DNA from: Mycoemilia scoparia
Lineage: Eukaryota; Kickxellomycota; Kickxellomycetes; Kickxellales; Kickxellaceae
NCBI GenBank assembly: GCA_027575805.1
Contig: JANBPU010000062.1
Location: forward strand, 1-64,000
Length of the DNA: 64,000 nucleotides
Reading direction: 5' to 3'
Shown here: positions 34,939-44,965 of the stretch, one piece after another
How the letters are laid out: each line of letters starts with the position of its first letter
How positions within the stretch are numbered: position 1 is the stretch's first letter
Translations under genes and position numbers: made by a program
Notes under the pieces: generated by a model
What the model saw: the letters and a program-made list of their open reading frames with translations, nothing else
What the model was told of the DNA's origin: nothing
The model's database searches: none

Positions 34939-35077
34939 GCTTCGTAATAATAAATTGCAACTTCTATTTGTTTATAATTTCAAAATGCAAAAAAGTGAAA
35001 GTATCTAAAAGCCATTTGATAGAAAAATATAGGTATAAGAGTATGAAATTCCAACCACGAAGTGAAGGTTGAGAGAG

Positions 35078-38000
35078 CTAGATATAAAACATCTCGTTTT
35101 CAATGTTCTTGTGGACCTCAAATTGGCTTACAAGCTGGTCTTCCGGAACTACGTTTGGGCGAGATGTATTTGTGGGTGGCTTTAAATGAGATGCGCACAG
35201 TATGCGCATATGATTTGCAGCCTTGTGGGAATAGTATATTGCTGGCGGAACACTGACAGCTCTTGTGCAGAGACCATAGTTGTAGCACATATTGTAGGTC
35301 ATCTTCTGGATTTCTTCTGGCTTGAAGTTATTTTCATCAACCAGGACAAAGTAGTGGTTTGGCCTGCTAGTTCCTTTTAATCCGGGATGTGAGAGGAGAT
35401 AGAAATTGGGATAGCCAGAACTTGTTATGCCCGAATCAACTAGTGTCCCAGGTAGGCAGTTCCCAGTTCGATCTGCAATAAGACCCTCGTTGCCGCTACT
35501 AGCTTCTGGGAAGAAGCGAACCTTGTGACCCTTCTGGCAAACTATGAAGGTAATAGGTGGGCGATAATCCTCAGAAATCCTGATACAGGCCCTTCGGATA
35601 GCATCAATCTCTGCCTTTGTTATCAGCTCAAATTGTGTATCAGAAACACCATCGTTGAATATAACCAGTCTTTCTGGAGTCTTCTTGTTTGCAGAGTAGA
35701 AGCTCTGTAGAGCCTTTACGACCAAGTCATCGATCCCTAGGACAATATCTCCACGATTTATCTGACTGTTGACAAATGCACGGAATCTGGTGGCACTTCT
35801 ATTTGTTGATGCGGTTAGTGCAGCAAAGCTTGGTGTGGATCTGTCAAGTCTGGATTGGTTAGGTCCTTGATGGCTGATATCAAGTCCTATAACCATAGTA
35901 ATATTCTCAGCAAATCCTGGCAGCGATTCTTGGCTCAATGCTGTAGTTGCGCCTCCTAATTTCATATTTATCTTGAACAAGATGTTTGAGATGTATGCAT
36001 TCTGGCACATCTCAACAGCTTTTTGAGCAGCACATTGTGTGATGATCCCGTTCTCCAGCTCGAAAAATGCCTTAATATCCTTGTATATTGGCGCATTCTT
36101 TTGTGGCAACACAATAAAGAGGAATCTAGGTTTCCCGCCCATTTGGCTGCACATTTGTTGGAATAGTTGTCTAAGCTGGTCTGTAAATGCAAGACTGTCT
36201 CCAGGATATACGGCTCCAGTGTAACGGATTATCCCAGGCCTATTGTGTTCAACTGTCATGCCCAGTCTGGCAGCATTGACCGTCAGACTGCCACAAAATC
36301 TATCTATCGCACTCGTATGTAATGCCCTGCTATCATTGCAAACAATGATGCCCCAATGGCTGAGAACGGAGCCTTGGTAGAACTGTCCATAGTTTCCACC
36401 ACCACCAAGCCTCCAGGTTCCTTGGTTTATTTGTACCTGGTTCTTTCCCATTGTCCATAGTTTCGGGTTAGGAAGGATTTTGGCGTTGAGTTTGACCATT
36501 TCTTGTTTGACCTTTATTCCCAAGATGGCCAAGGACTGATTTCGATCGAAATTAAAGGCGCCTAAACCTCTCATTATGGATTGTTCCTTATCACGTGGAT
36601 TTTGTGCGCTGCTGGATATTACGAAATCTCTCTGTGTTTTGGAAAGGGCGTCGAGGTATTGTTGGTTTGGTAAAACGGAGAGCAGCTCCATAGGGAAGAT
36701 ATCGCCTCTTGCCATTTTCACACATGGCAAGTAGGGGTACTGGAGTATTATATTGTACCTCTGCTTGAAGTAATTTGCCACCGATATTTTTGTTGTGGGA
36801 GAATCTGTGCCATCTTTTGGCCTGAGTTCAAAAACACTTCGCTCTGCTGATTCATTAGTGATGCCTTGTATTTTTTTTATTGTCTTGGATTTTTGGTGAC
36901 GATTGATAGAGACTTTAAGACCTTTGAGATATTTTTTTAGTCTTGCGAGGTCTTCTGTAGTAGCGGCAATTCCCTGCTGGTGGGTTGGATTTTTTGGAAT
37001 TAGCCAGGGACCAAACTTTTCGACCGGATTATTTTTGAATAGTGCTGCTCTGACGACATCTAGCAAGTTTCCACTGGGATATATAGGCATTATTGAAGTG
37101 TGTATGTTCATGTAGAGTGCGCTTTTCCCTACCAGTGGTTTGGCATAAAATCCTGGAATAAAGATCAGCCCTTCGCGCTCACAAAGTGGGCTTGTAGTAT
37201 CATAAATGACGTTCTTTATTTGCACAATGTCCGATGAGTTGTTGCCAGAGCATCCTGACAGCGACGTAGATGCTTTATTGACAGTACGGCAAGAAAGGTC
37301 TAGTATCTGGCATAGTGTTTCGATGGGCTGGAAGTCTTCAAGGTTAGGACTATCACCACGGGTGCTGCTTTTAATTGGCGCAGCATCTACTGGTTGCCTG
37401 GTAGATTTCTGTGAACCGCCGGGTTGGGATCCTTGCTGTTGTGTATTGCCTGCTAGTTTACTGATGGCCGTGGGTATGTCCCCAAGTAAGCGTGTCATGA
37501 CTATATGGACTTGGAAGTTACGGCTTCTTGCTTTTGGTCTATACACTCTGCCCTGATCATCGATGCTACCATTATACTCATCCATATCATTTTCATTGAC
37601 CAATATGTCAACATATTTCTTGCCGTCTTCTGTCTCCTCATCGCATATGTTATGGTTGGAATAGAGTAGACTCTCGCCGTCATACACAAAGAGCATATCT
37701 TTTGGCCATGCCGATCTTTGCTTGAATTGCACATATGAGATGATCTTGTTGCATAGGGTGGAGCTGAGCTTGAGTGTTGGCGGTGGCTTTGCCTCTATAG
37801 TGATTTTTGTGGGTGATTCATGTCCGGAATCCTCTTCTGCTGGCTGTGAAATTGCCAAGTCAATATTGACATGGTATTGATAAATCATCAATTTCGGTTT
37901 TCCATCATTATTGGAACCAACAGTAAATGCTGTCTGTATTGGGAATAGATTGGCTTTTATGATAACGGGGTTGGTAATGGAAAAGTCGAGCTGGGGCCCA

Positions 38001-38113
38001 AAATCCCTTTGCTTGAAGCCTATATCTCTATCACGCTCTCTATATGGCCGATTAGGGCGGCCACCCCTCGACCTTGTTTGGGCGCCGTCATAGTATCGCT
38101 TGTGGCCACTCAT
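35078..38113 (-). CDS. AGO: Argonaute, small-RNA-guided silencing protein
   Basis: Single exon, 1011 aa from the ATG at 38113 (MSGHKRYYDGAQTRS); an upstream frame begins only with GTG. An Arg/Gly-rich N-terminus leads to the N domain, a linker L1, a PAZ region (about 390-520, with TTKISVANYFKQRYNIIL and YPYLPCVKM), the MID domain (TQCAAQKAVEM and NILFKINMKLGG) and PIWI. In PIWI the slicer residues read D745 (GLDISHQ), D821 (NDGVSDTQF) and H963 (YYSHKAA). The glutamate-finger position appears to be Asp (D789, in NRGDIVLG) by alignment to human AGO2. The tetrad would then be D-D-D-H rather than D-E-D-H, so slicing may be retained or altered. The family loads small RNAs in RNA-induced silencing complexes. 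The gene downstream of its promoter side (38.5-40.6 kb) lies on the same strand. Confidence 0.95.
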   Translation of the reverse strand: MSGHKRYYDGAQTRSRGGRPNRPYRERDRDIGFKQRDFGPQLDFSITNPVIIKANLFPIQTAFTVGSNNDGKPKLMIYQYHVNIDLAISQPAEEDSGHESPTKITIEAKPPPTLKLSSTLCNKIISYVQFKQRSAWPKDMLFVYDGESLLYSNHNICDEETEDGKKYVDILVNENDMDEYNGSIDDQGRVYRPKARSRNFQVHIVMTRLLGDIPTAISKLAGNTQQQGSQPGGSQKSTRQPVDAAPIKSSTRGDSPNLEDFQPIETLCQILDLSCRTVNKASTSLSGCSGNNSSDIVQIKNVIYDTTSPLCEREGLIFIPGFYAKPLVGKSALYMNIHTSIMPIYPSGNLLDVVRAALFKNNPVEKFGPWLIPKNPTHQQGIAATTEDLARLKKYLKGLKVSINRHQKSKTIKKIQGITNESAERSVFELRPKDGTDSPTTKISVANYFKQRYNIILQYPYLPCVKMARGDIFPMELLSVLPNQQYLDALSKTQRDFVISSSAQNPRDKEQSIMRGLGAFNFDRNQSLAILGIKVKQEMVKLNAKILPNPKLWTMGKNQVQINQGTWRLGGGGNYGQFYQGSVLSHWGIIVCNDSRALHTSAIDRFCGSLTVNAARLGMTVEHNRPGIIRYTGAVYPGDSLAFTDQLRQLFQQMCSQMGGKPRFLFIVLPQKNAPIYKDIKAFFELENGIITQCAAQKAVEMCQNAYISNILFKINMKLGGATTALSQESLPGFAENITMVIGLDISHQGPNQSRLDRSTPSFAALTASTNRSATRFRAFVNSQINRGDIVLGIDDLVVKALQSFYSANKKTPERLVIFNDGVSDTQFELITKAEIDAIRRACIRISEDYRPPITFIVCQKGHKVRFFPEASSGNEGLIADRTGNCLPGTLVDSGITSSGYPNFYLLSHPGLKGTSRPNHYFVLVDENNFKPEEIQKMTYNMCYNYGLCTRAVSVPPAIYYSHKAANHMRILCASHLKPPTNTSRPNVVPEDQLVSQFEVHKNIENEMFYI

Positions 38114-38529
38114 TTGTATTAAGGTTTTCAGCAAGAGTGGAATGCTATGGTCATCAATTTCTGGGCGGCAGTCTGCCTTTATAGACTTGTCGCATGATGT
38201 GTTCAGAAAGCGGAGCGTTGCCCAGTTGTACCAGAGCTTATTTAGTATAACGCGCACAGCAGAGCACTAATGGCTGTGCTTGCACTGCACAAACCTATAA
38301 AATAGGCTCTGACCAAATCACAGTTCAATGTAAGCATAATAAGCTCCATAGGCTCTGGTTGATTATTTTTCAATATACGTATATTAATAAGGAATTTTTA
38401 TGTACTCAGGGAGGAATTGGGATACTTAAAGGGGGGGAATATGTAGAGATAATAAAAACAAATAAAATATATTTACACTTAAAAAATAAACGAATTATAA
38501 TTAATTCTTTTTTGGAATTTTTGTCAGTC
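38114..38529. other. Spacer between Argonaute and the 693-aa gene
   Basis: 416 bp between two minus-strand genes; presumptive Argonaute promoter and terminator of the upstream gene. No other feature seen. Confidence 0.5.
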
Positions 38530-40611
38530 TCATTGGGATTCGTTAAAGTTAAAGCAATCGAGTATATCTTGATTTTGGTCATCTTGCGATTTGTTGCTAT
38601 TGTTATCTAATGTTGGGCTACTATTGTTGGTGTCGGATATTAATAAATTATTATCCTCGTTGCTAGCAAGCAACTTTTCAATGGATTCCATGTCAATAAG
38701 ATCTTTACTAGCTATCAAGCTAAGATCACCTAAAAGAGTTTCAGACGAGGCTCTGCTTTTGTCACTATGTATATTTTCGTTAACACACTTGTACTCGCCA
38801 CTATTTTTGTTGCTATTTTCTAATAACCCGAGAACCTGGCTGTTTATACTCAAATCAGTATTTACTTGAGCCTGATGCGGTGGATTAGATTTCAGTGTCG
38901 GCGTGATATCCTGAATAGATTTTTGGTTAAACTCTTGTTTGCTTTGGACGATTTTATCTTTGATTGGAGCTGCTATGCTTTGTGGTTGATTAAGCACATG
39001 TGGCTCGGGAGAAATTGGGGCTATGTTTGGCATGCCACGCTGTGTAGACGATCCCAACTCATTCATTATGGCCTTTAGAATTTCATCGGTTTCATCTTTG
39101 ACACCAGCATTTTCTCTTATAAATGCACTGTGGTTAGAGCCACTGTTAGCTGCAAGGGTTTCATATGTAGCGTTGCCATTCTGTTTCTGAGGCTGGGCAT
39201 ATAGCGTAGAGTTGCAGAACGTCCAGGCCTCACAGTCTGTTACACTAGGACTATAAACCCACAATTCGCTGCTACAGTAGACTCCAGATTCCCAGTTCCA
39301 AATTCCAAATTCTTCTGAGCTAATAAACCCAATGGGCCCTGTAGGTCCGCTATATAAGATATTGTTGGTGGTGGCGGTGGTGCCGAGAGTAGAGGTTGTT
39401 GGGACAAAACCAAGGATTCTCTGTATAGAATCTACAAATATTACAAGGCTAAGTTTACCATAAAAGTCCACAACACCCAAGCCAACTTGATAATTTGGAA
39501 ACATCAGGTTGGCCATATTTTGGGTGCTTCTTTGGATTTGTAACATGGCTGCTTGAATCAGCTGCTCAATAACATACGATATAGGAATATGTGCCGTATT
39601 TGTGATAGGCTGTGACTGACTGAGCTGGTATGTCAAGCATTCATTTGTTGGAATCCCAACATTGAACGCAAGTCTAGTATCCATTATACTTGACTCTATA
39701 TTTGGCAGGATGTTGGACATCATTGGGGACTTTATAATCTCCACCTTCAATAGGTGTAGCAAATATTTGCTAAATCTACTGTAATCCATAGAATTGTCAA
39801 TGGTGATGATGCTGCCAATTAGTAGCATTGGGGGTTTTGAAGGAATTACATTGAGATTGTTGTCGCCATTGGATACGACCTGTTTCTTTAATGGCTGCGA
39901 AGGAAAGAGGCTTTGGCTAATATCATTAGCTTCAAAATATTGTGGCACAAAGCTTGTGTTTGTGTCAGTGTTACGAGACACATCAGTCTTTTTTCCACTC
40001 TTATCTGTGTAAGAAGCATCGCCCAACGTTACTGTTCCATCTTCATTCAAAACAACATTTGGTATAATGCATTTAACCCACTCAATGAACTCGGGACGGA
40101 ACTTGGCCAGCATTTCTTGAACTTTATTGCTTGAAGTGCTGTATTTGATATTGGGCAACAAGAATGCAGGACCAAGCAATTCGCGGTAAAATAGTTCAGT
40201 CAGTATTGTGTTGTAGGTGTAAGACTTGTGACATCCCACTTTAACTTTTGGGTTTGCAACAATGTATTCGAGAATCTCAATGATTCTTGGGAACGTGCCT
40301 CTGGAAATGTGCATGTGTATGGTAATTTTTGGAGATTTGAGCGTAACATCCTTTATGTACAAGGTACTAGTGGCGTCAGACGTACTATGGCTCATGTTCT
40401 TTTTGAGGTAACTCAATTTGCGACGGATTATGTCAGTGCCTAGTTCGGTCTGTTCCGCAAGTAGCTCTATGTCAGCTGCCTTGAAATCTTCTTCAAACAA
40501 GTTGTTGAAAAAGTATTGCGAAATTATGTATTTGTTTTGGATACTGAGTTTGCAGTATGCAGCCTTTCTCGTAGATGATTTGTTGTCATTTGTTTTTTCG
40601 ACGTCACTCAT
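38530..40611 (-). CDS. Unknown protein, 693 aa, with a helical N-terminal domain
   Basis: Single exon, ATG at 40611. Residues about 20-72 form three predicted helices (IISQYFFNNLFEEDF, AADIELLAEQTEL, GTDIIRRKLSYLKKN), spaced like a homeodomain. The recognition-helix W-F-x-N-x-R signature is not present, so a DNA-binding role is only a guess. A conserved-looking block of about 200 residues follows (KITIHMHISRGTFPRIIEIL; VQEMLAKFRPEFIEWVKCII), with a mixed middle and a Ser/Asn-rich disordered C-terminus (about residues 490-693). No signal peptide or membrane helix. It lies 416 bp upstream of Argonaute on the same strand; a functional link is not shown. Confidence 0.75.
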   Translation of the reverse strand: MSDVEKTNDNKSSTRKAAYCKLSIQNKYIISQYFFNNLFEEDFKAADIELLAEQTELGTDIIRRKLSYLKKNMSHSTSDATSTLYIKDVTLKSPKITIHMHISRGTFPRIIEILEYIVANPKVKVGCHKSYTYNTILTELFYRELLGPAFLLPNIKYSTSSNKVQEMLAKFRPEFIEWVKCIIPNVVLNEDGTVTLGDASYTDKSGKKTDVSRNTDTNTSFVPQYFEANDISQSLFPSQPLKKQVVSNGDNNLNVIPSKPPMLLIGSIITIDNSMDYSRFSKYLLHLLKVEIIKSPMMSNILPNIESSIMDTRLAFNVGIPTNECLTYQLSQSQPITNTAHIPISYVIEQLIQAAMLQIQRSTQNMANLMFPNYQVGLGVVDFYGKLSLVIFVDSIQRILGFVPTTSTLGTTATTNNILYSGPTGPIGFISSEEFGIWNWESGVYCSSELWVYSPSVTDCEAWTFCNSTLYAQPQKQNGNATYETLAANSGSNHSAFIRENAGVKDETDEILKAIMNELGSSTQRGMPNIAPISPEPHVLNQPQSIAAPIKDKIVQSKQEFNQKSIQDITPTLKSNPPHQAQVNTDLSINSQVLGLLENSNKNSGEYKCVNENIHSDKSRASSETLLGDLSLIASKDLIDMESIEKLLASNEDNNLLISDTNNSSPTLDNNSNKSQDDQNQDILDCFNFNESQ

Positions 40612-41883
40612 TGGAATAATAGGTTAATTCATTCACTGTTGGTAGTAAATAGGAAAGAAAAATATAAGGGTTTATCAAGGTTATATATAAATGTATAAAA
40701 TATTTAGGTTAATGTGTCTATGTATATATGCAACACGATATAATAATTTAGATGTAAAAAAGTGGAGTAGATGAAACTTGAATGGAATCATCATTCACTA
40801 TTCAGAATCGTCATGGGTTATAAGTGAAACTGCACATCTGCCAGCACCTTGGTACTACGATGAATGTCAAATATTGATAGAGTTGGAGGGAAGGCTCTGC
40901 ACGTTGAAGCAGGGCGGCATAGCGCTATAGGATTTTCAAAGAAATAGATTTTACATCTAGGAGAATCATTGACATCAAAGCTTTTGCAAGGACTAAGTAT
41001 CATAGTTAGAATGGAATGGGAATATAAGAAAGGCACCTGGGGTTCCTTTTTTTTGATCTAATTCAAGAATTCAAGAAATATCTTTGGATAAAGAGTGATG
41101 CTGTATATAAGCTAGCCTGTTTTTTGATTTTTTGGGAGAGTAACTTTGGATTCTTTCGGGATCTTCATTCAAAATCACACTCCCACACACAGCACTTCGA
41201 TAAGGAGTGTGGGTGTAACTTACAAAGAAAATGGTTTAAAATCAAAAATCATGGTATTCAAAATGTGACTTGATGCTAAAACCGGGAGTGGCTTGCGTGT
41301 GATTTACCATACATGGCCCTTCAACAAAATATCCCATGCAAGAAGTCGCTGTGGTATTTTTGTTTGATCGCGAAGCTTAAAGAAACGGATCCTTCAAGGA
41401 TTTAGAATTATTTAGCCGTGAAATTGTAAGTTAAACACAAATTTAGGTTTTACTCACAAAAAATCTATTTTGATGCATCAAGTTCTCACAGTGTCGGTAA
41501 AAAATGCCACATAATGTAACAAATGGCCACATAATGTAACAAAATTGATATTAGAGAGCTCAAGGAGATCTACAATACTTCTTTCTTTGTAGCAAAAAGT
41601 TGACACAATAGGATAAGTTAGATTTTGTAGAAGAGTAACATCCTCAGAACACATTTACTATCATTATCAGTTGGGCCACCAAAAAATCTATTCCAAATGC
41701 AGTCAAATAGGTGTATTGAACAATGAAGTTACATGTAAATCGATGAAAAAGAATAAATATATTGCCATTCAATGCATGCTATTACTACTGCTACAAGAGC
41801 ATTTTGAGTATAGAACAATTAAACAAAATTTGATATGGCATTAACAGGTAATAAGATGCTATGAATAATAACAAGCTGGAAAA
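40612..41883. other. Intergenic region
   Basis: Contains a short tandem duplication (gccacataatgtaacaaa twice, about 41504-41541). A 60-odd-codon minus-strand frame with four Cys at 40818-41003 is too weak to annotate. Confidence 0.45.
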
Positions 41884-42114
41884 TCAACGCCAATGATTTA
41901 TGATCGCACGAGTAGAAACTTCTGGTGGAGTAATATTGCTACCACTTGAAGAATTCGTATTTGAATCGCTACCAGTATTTCGATTACTTGGATTCGTCAA
42001 AGTGTCAGAGGAATCGGATGATCTCTTGGGAGTGCTATTTTCTGATGAAGGCGAATAATTGCTGGTCGAGCTTTTAGAAGAAAGTTTGCCCTTGAGTTTG
42101 CTTAGCAACGACAT
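41884..42114 (-). CDS. Small Ser/Asn-rich protein, 76 aa
   Basis: Single exon, ATG at 42114. It begins with a short amphipathic basic helix (MSLLSKLKGKLSSKSS), and the rest is Ser, Asn, Thr and Pro, apparently disordered. No signal peptide. The basic amphipathic start could bind membranes, which is inference only. It might also be a chance frame, but the clean start and biased composition favour a real small gene. Confidence 0.4.
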   Translation of the reverse strand: MSLLSKLKGKLSSKSSTSNYSPSSENSTPKRSSDSSDTLTNPSNRNTGSDSNTNSSSGSNITPPEVSTRAIINHWR

Positions 42115-43032
42115 GTCGAATCGGCTAGAGTTGTTGGTTATATATATATATATACAAGACGGTTATTGACGTTGTAGAGTTTAGTAGAAAACGCAGATGA
42201 AGTAAACTGTTGACGGTCTAGTTCGTGTATGTATCTGGGTGTTCCAAATCCAAGAAAGTCGAGCAGGTTAATAAGAGAAGTGATGACTTGCTCTTACTTA
42301 GAGGCCTCTCTTCCTTGGTATTTATAGAGAACCTCCATAATGCAACAAGGCCTAGCCGCAATGCTCTGTATGACTAATACCTCTGGTTGCCAAGGCGTAA
42401 TTATGGTGTGATAAAGATGCATTTTCAAGACGTATTCTGAACATAAACAAGTGAAATGCATATAAAAGGCAGGTTGTATTTTCTTTGGGTATTTTTCTAA
42501 ACAATATGGCAAGATCATAAGGAAAATGCATAAACCAATGGGGTGATAGTCAAAACCATGATACATGTAGATCCATAGCCTGATAATACCGCAAGTTTTT
42601 GGCAACCAAGGGAAAAGATGTGGCTCTGTTGTGGTGTATACAATTGCGGCCTTATCCTATATCCAACACAAGAAACTTGTAGGAATAGGAGTTCTTATAA
42701 AGGCGACCGTTTACACGTGCTTTATTTCTTCCTTTTTGTTGAGAAAGAGATTCGCCAAAATGCTAGCGATCCTGGGCTAGACAAGAAAGAGTGGAGTTGC
42801 TACACTGTATCATAGTGAGGAAGCAGAGTAGGCTCTATGAATATATTGGCTTCAGCCCCATGGCTATACACGTATTTGTAATCGTCTTGGGAAAAAGGAT
42901 CACCAAAAGACGAAAATCGGTAAAATTTAAAAAGCACAAGATCACAAAATGCATGTTCAAAGTGACTAATAAATATACCAAAGGCATTGGAATAGCACTC
43001 AGGGACTCTTGTACTTCAAGTAACACACCATG

Positions 43033-43130
43033 TGGGTAATAATTTTTGATGGGTATCTTTTGGTGGCCAGCAACTATAGGGGCAACCACAGTTGGTTATC
43101 AAACATTCGTCCTTCAAAAATAATCTCCCA
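43033..43130. mobile_element. Family-A MITE, shortened copy A9
   Basis: Ends tgggtaataatttttgatgg and ccttcaaaaataatctccca. About 17 bp shorter than the full-length copies, having lost part of the shared gatgtccagttttacta block. Confidence 0.7.
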
Positions 43131-43143
43131 TACAAATCATAGT

Positions 43144-43228
43144 GTTTGAAGGGCGTCCATTTGCTAATAAACTGTGGTCTTCATGTGGCTGTCAACCAAC
43201 AAAGGTACCCTTCAAAAATAATGACTCG
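43144..43228. mobile_element. Family-A MITE, partial copy A9b
   Basis: Starts within the left inverted repeat (gtttgaagggcgtccatttg) and ends cccttcaaaaataatgactc. It sits 13 bp from A9, so the two form a tandem pair. Confidence 0.55.
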
Positions 43229-43618
43229 TCTGGAGGTTCCCCAAAGCAAATGAAATGCTTACTTTATAGACACATAGACTAAATATGTAAGAAAGCTATG
43301 AAGCCAAGTCATAAGATGTCGATCCTGTGTTCACGGGCACAAAGTTTCAGGAAGCTTCCAGCACTATAGAGATATAATGCAGAGACACACTGTATTTATA
43401 ATTTGTTGCATTTATAAAGTATGTTATGTTTGTTTGAATGAAGGGCCATTTATTAAAACAAATAATGCAATTAAATTAAAGTGTTGAAAATTATAAAAGT
43501 GTATCAAGAGTTCCAAAATATTTTGGTATGCTGCTAGATTAATGCTGAGAGATAAATGATATAATATTAGGTGTAATTATCGTGTCTAGGCTTCGCATCG
43601 TATATTTATGGGCCGATG

Positions 43619-43768
43619 TTATTTTTCCTTGTTCAAGTATGCCTTTGCGTTGATAATATCTGGAATATCGGCTCCTGTATCGATATCTATGGGCTTTGCT
43701 TCTACCGAAAGCCGAGTGAGGGTGAGTATGGAGAGAAATGCAGAGACAATGACGAGCGAGAAGTTCAT
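43619..43768 (-). CDS. Very small secreted peptide precursor, 49 aa
   Basis: ATG at 43768, TATA box 137 bp upstream. Residues 1-24 form a strong signal peptide (MNFSLVIVSAFLSILTLTRL then SVEA), leaving a predicted mature peptide of about 25 residues that begins KPIDIDTGADIPDI. It has no Cys. A TTG-started longer frame upstream is disregarded. Similar in size class to the small secreted genes at 60.8-64 kb, but with no evident sequence match. Function unknown. Confidence 0.55.
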   Translation of the reverse strand: MNFSLVIVSAFLSILTLTRLSVEAKPIDIDTGADIPDIINAKAYLNKEK

Positions 43769-44965
43769 GGTTGGAGATGAAGATGCAGTGTACGTGTATC
43801 GTGTGAACGAGTTTAGGTGAAATGGTAGTGTATGTATGCAAGAAAGTAGAAAAGAGAAGGTAAAGGAATTCGACATTTCTACTACCTACCAGGGCCCAGG
43901 TGGCCTTTTATACATACCAAGAGAGAGAGAGAAAACCAGGAGAAATGATCAGACAAGAGGCATCAGAAGAGGGGACAGCGAGAGAGGATAGGAGGTACTG
44001 CTGAATCGGAAAAGCCCACACGCCACTTTTGGTAATGAACGAAAAAACCTGAGTCCTCACAATAGGCGCCAAGTTGTTGTGGCTAAATTATTTGGTCGCG
44101 TTTGTTGGTAACCCACACTGGAATCATCGCCTTACATATTTCAAAATAACGAATGTTATTGCACCGAACTGTTCCTATAGCTTTCCAATTATAAATCCTA
44201 TGCACTTGGACTTGCAAGATCGGTCAATAACAACAGACCACTAGTCTCAGACATATATTGCACTCTTTTGCATATCTGTGTGGATATGTTTGATTGAAGC
44301 CATGGCGTTGCGACATTTGAAGATATATTGCATGCCTCCGTGGCTATGGTTACTATAGGCTTATTATAGAATTGCCACATATTGCATTCGTCTGTTGTGG
44401 TCGACATCTCTTTGATAGAAGTAGACTATTGGGCCAAAGTAAAAACAAGTAGCATCGAAATCTGTGAATTTAGATACTCCATCTCTTTGAATTTTTAATA
44501 TCACATGCTGTGCTCCATATTGGTTGATATGATCGTAGGTATATCAGGGTAGAAATGTTTGTTCAGGAGACCTCAAGGCTTTTGCGCCAACCCCTCATTT
44601 AATTTGAACAATGCGCTTTGTTTGTTCACGAAAAATGAAGAACCACTTCCTCTTGTTTAACTAACAGAAATGCTGAAGAAAAGTCACAAAGCCACCACCA
44701 TGGGTGATCTAATCTGATTCACTTCAAGAATGTACAATAAAGGCGTTTCAGTTATTATGCCTTGACCCCAGTAAATTGAATGAAAGGTGCTTCTGGCTAT
44801 GATGTATATGTGTTGAGGTGAAATACCAGTAATATCGGCCAGCTACTAGTTTGGGTGTGATTCAGTCACACCATAACAGCTGCTACAACGGCTAGTTTCT
44901 TTCTGTTGTTTACTTACTGCCAAGACCCTTTTAAATCTACTATATAATACATTTGCCTATACAGA
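43769..44965. other. Intergenic region between divergent genes
   Basis: Lies between the small secreted peptide gene (minus strand) and SFT2 (plus strand), so it carries both promoters. No other gene seen. Confidence 0.5.
43905..43912 (-). promoter_or_regulatory. TATA box of the 49-aa secreted peptide gene
   Basis: TATAAAAG on the minus strand, 137 bp upstream of the ATG at 43768. Confidence 0.5.

Larger units (their letters stand above)
32839..35077. other. Intergenic region with repeats
   Basis: Contains a family-B copy (33141-33290), an inverted family-C copy (34143-34250), a family-A MITE (34822-34938) and (TA)n tracts at about 32921-32940 and 34381-34399. No gene seen. Confidence 0.5.
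42115..43618. other. Intergenic region
   Basis: Contains an internally deleted family-A MITE (43033-43130) and a second partial copy (43144-43228). The ORFs at 42294-42605 and 42618-43039 show no family features. Confidence 0.5.

Noticed and set aside
38114..38257. 48-codon N-terminal extension of Argonaute
   Set aside because: It begins with GTG, not ATG, and the first ATG (38113) leads directly into the Arg/Gly-rich Argonaute N-terminus.
40818..41003. Cys-containing 60-codon minus-strand frame
   Set aside because: No signal peptide or splice support; the first M of the full frame is a GTG.
42294..42605. 103-codon minus-strand ORF
   Set aside because: Cys/Tyr/Met-rich random-looking product without signal or domain.
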